Source: Candidatus Cloacimonadota bacterium
Lineage (GTDB): Bacteria > Cloacimonadota > Cloacimonadia > Cloacimonadales > Cloacimonadaceae
Direction: 5' to 3'
DNA: 6,699 nt
NCBI GenBank assembly: GCA_023230245.1
Contig: JALNXT010000085.1
Coordinates: forward strand, 1-6,699
The translations under genes and the position numbers were made by a program. This document shows, piece after piece, positions 5,628-6,699 of this stretch; the first letter of the stretch is position 1, and the number at the start of each line of letters is the position of its first letter. The notes beneath the pieces are model-generated. The model was not told where the DNA came from and made no database searches. It was given only the letters and a program-made list of their open reading frames with translations.

Positions 5628-6689
5628 TTAGGTCCCCCTTCGATTGATTAATTTAAGTTTGTCGGTGAGCGAAATACGGTGTTCTCCAAGCGTGATTGTG
5701 CCTTGCCTAAAAGTCCCCTTGTAGACCATTTTTGTGACAATCGTTTCATAGGTTTTCTTCGGTGTGACAAAGCTCACAAACGTGCCAATCGATAATTCGC
5801 TCAAAGCCTCAATTTTGTTTGCTAGGAACGAAAAATCAAACGTTATATTGTGTTCTAAAGATGAATCAATAAGCGCGGAGGTCGCTTTTGTTAATAATGA
5901 TGAATAATCACTGTCTGCATAAAACTCGCATTTAAAGCTCACTTTTTCGATTCGTTTTAACGAGCTAGCATTCGTGCTTATCGTTCCATCATTCAAAAGA
6001 TAATAAGAAACGACACTCGTCCGGAGAACGTTATCAGACTTTGGATAAAAGATAATCTTATTTAAGGCATTAGCATTCGTGTCTGAAATAACTAGATTTG
6101 AAATGGTTCCTAAATCGCTTTTTATCGTTAAACCCTTAGTCACCGCCACTACCCTGATTTTGATATTTGAAATGACCCCATTAACGATGATCAACTCATA
6201 GGCTAGTCGTATACCATAGGTCTTTGAAAACTCCTCGACTAATTTAAGAATGTTTACTTTTTTATCCGCTTCGTAACTGAGGGTTCCTGTTTTATTGATC
6301 ATGATTTCAGTTAGCAGATAGGATAAATTCTGTTTAGCATCCAAACTCGAGCGAAAATGCGTATTAATTAGATTGATGAGGAATTGTGAAATGTTTCCAG
6401 TGTAGGAATAAACCGGGACCTCAACGTCAAATTTAGATAGAAAATCCTTCGTTGATAATTTGATGTATCGCTCATCAATCTTCTCGATTGAAGTAATAAT
6501 TCCGATATAGAAGTAATCGGACTCTCTTACAACAAGGTAATCGCCAACATCCCCATTGAGGCTTTCCTTATTAACATGAAAAGTTGATGACTGTGGGACA
6601 AGGGCGTCGAGGACGATTTCAAAATCATCACTAGTATAGGCATAATCAATCACCTTTAAGGTTTGCTCATTCAAAAATACAATTTGCAT
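5628..6689 (-). CDS. Phage baseplate / tail-hub-like structural protein
   Basis: The 353-residue protein begins MQIVFLNEQTLKVIDYAYTS. It then shows a pattern common in siphovirus baseplate-hub and tail-associated (Tal, gp27-like) proteins: GDVGDYLVVRESDYFYIGII near 47-65, then KLSTKDFLSKFDVEVPV (77-93), an ILKLVEEFSKTYGIRLAYEL helix-strand segment (147-166), and a late beta domain with SIGTFVSFVTP and GTITLGEHRISLTDKLKL. It would sit at the distal end of the tail between the distal tail protein and the fibres, probably as a trimer. It lacks the long C-terminal extension and any peptidase motif found in large Tal proteins. The size recalls the short baseplate proteins of Listeria-type siphophages. 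The start is ATG 6689 with AGGAGG four bases upstream at the window edge, so the late operon continues to the right. Confidence 0.75.
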   Translation of the reverse strand: MQIVFLNEQTLKVIDYAYTSDDFEIVLDALVPQSSTFHVNKESLNGDVGDYLVVRESDYFYIGIITSIEKIDERYIKLSTKDFLSKFDVEVPVYSYTGNISQFLINLINTHFRSSLDAKQNLSYLLTEIMINKTGTLSYEADKKVNILKLVEEFSKTYGIRLAYELIIVNGVISNIKIRVVAVTKGLTIKSDLGTISNLVISDTNANALNKIIFYPKSDNVLRTSVVSYYLLNDGTISTNASSLKRIEKVSFKCEFYADSDYSSLLTKATSALIDSSLEHNITFDFSFLANKIEALSELSIGTFVSFVTPKKTYETIVTKMVYKGTFRQGTITLGEHRISLTDKLKLINRRGT

Positions 6690-6699
6690 AAACCCTCCT

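Overview
The window looks like the right-hand end of an integrated tailed-phage (siphovirus-type) prophage in a low-GC Gram-positive bacterium (Bacillota or a relative). The evidence is AT-rich DNA, strong AGGAGG-type ribosome binding sites, an LLH-type holin and a Gram-positive style baseplate gene order. Stops are TAA, TAG and TGA and Trp is TGG, so the standard bacterial code applies and a TGA=Trp mollicute code is unlikely. I cannot name the genus.

Nearly everything is on the minus strand and so reads from right to left. Bases 6689 to 3547 are a compact late operon: a baseplate/tail-hub-like protein (5628..6689), a baseplate or receptor-binding fibre protein (4846..5625), a Pol-beta-type nucleotidyltransferase (4254..4859), a small membrane-anchored coiled-coil protein (3934..4254) and an LLH-family holin (3547..3930). 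Genes overlap or lie a few bases apart, and several Shine-Dalgarno sequences sit inside the end of the preceding gene, so translation is probably coupled. No endolysin follows the holin.

After about 317 non-coding bases rich in short palindromes (3230..3546) comes a two-gene, more AT-rich cassette. The first gene (938..3229) encodes a 763-residue protein with an N-terminal XRE helix-turn-helix and a C-terminal domain that reads as a HEPN ribonuclease, with an R-x4-H motif. The second (212..925) encodes a 237-residue protein I do not recognise. They are 12 bases apart and share a stop/ribosome-binding site. This cassette, in the usual 'moron' position between lysis genes and attachment site, is the most interesting part of the window: a candidate prophage-encoded RNA-targeting defence or toxin module.

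The leftmost ~140 bases differ. They are richer in GC, read on the plus strand, and hold the last 35 codons of an unknown gene, then a good ribosome binding site and an ATG whose frame stops after seven codons. I read this as chromosomal DNA whose second gene was cut by the prophage, with the attachment junction at about 120..175.
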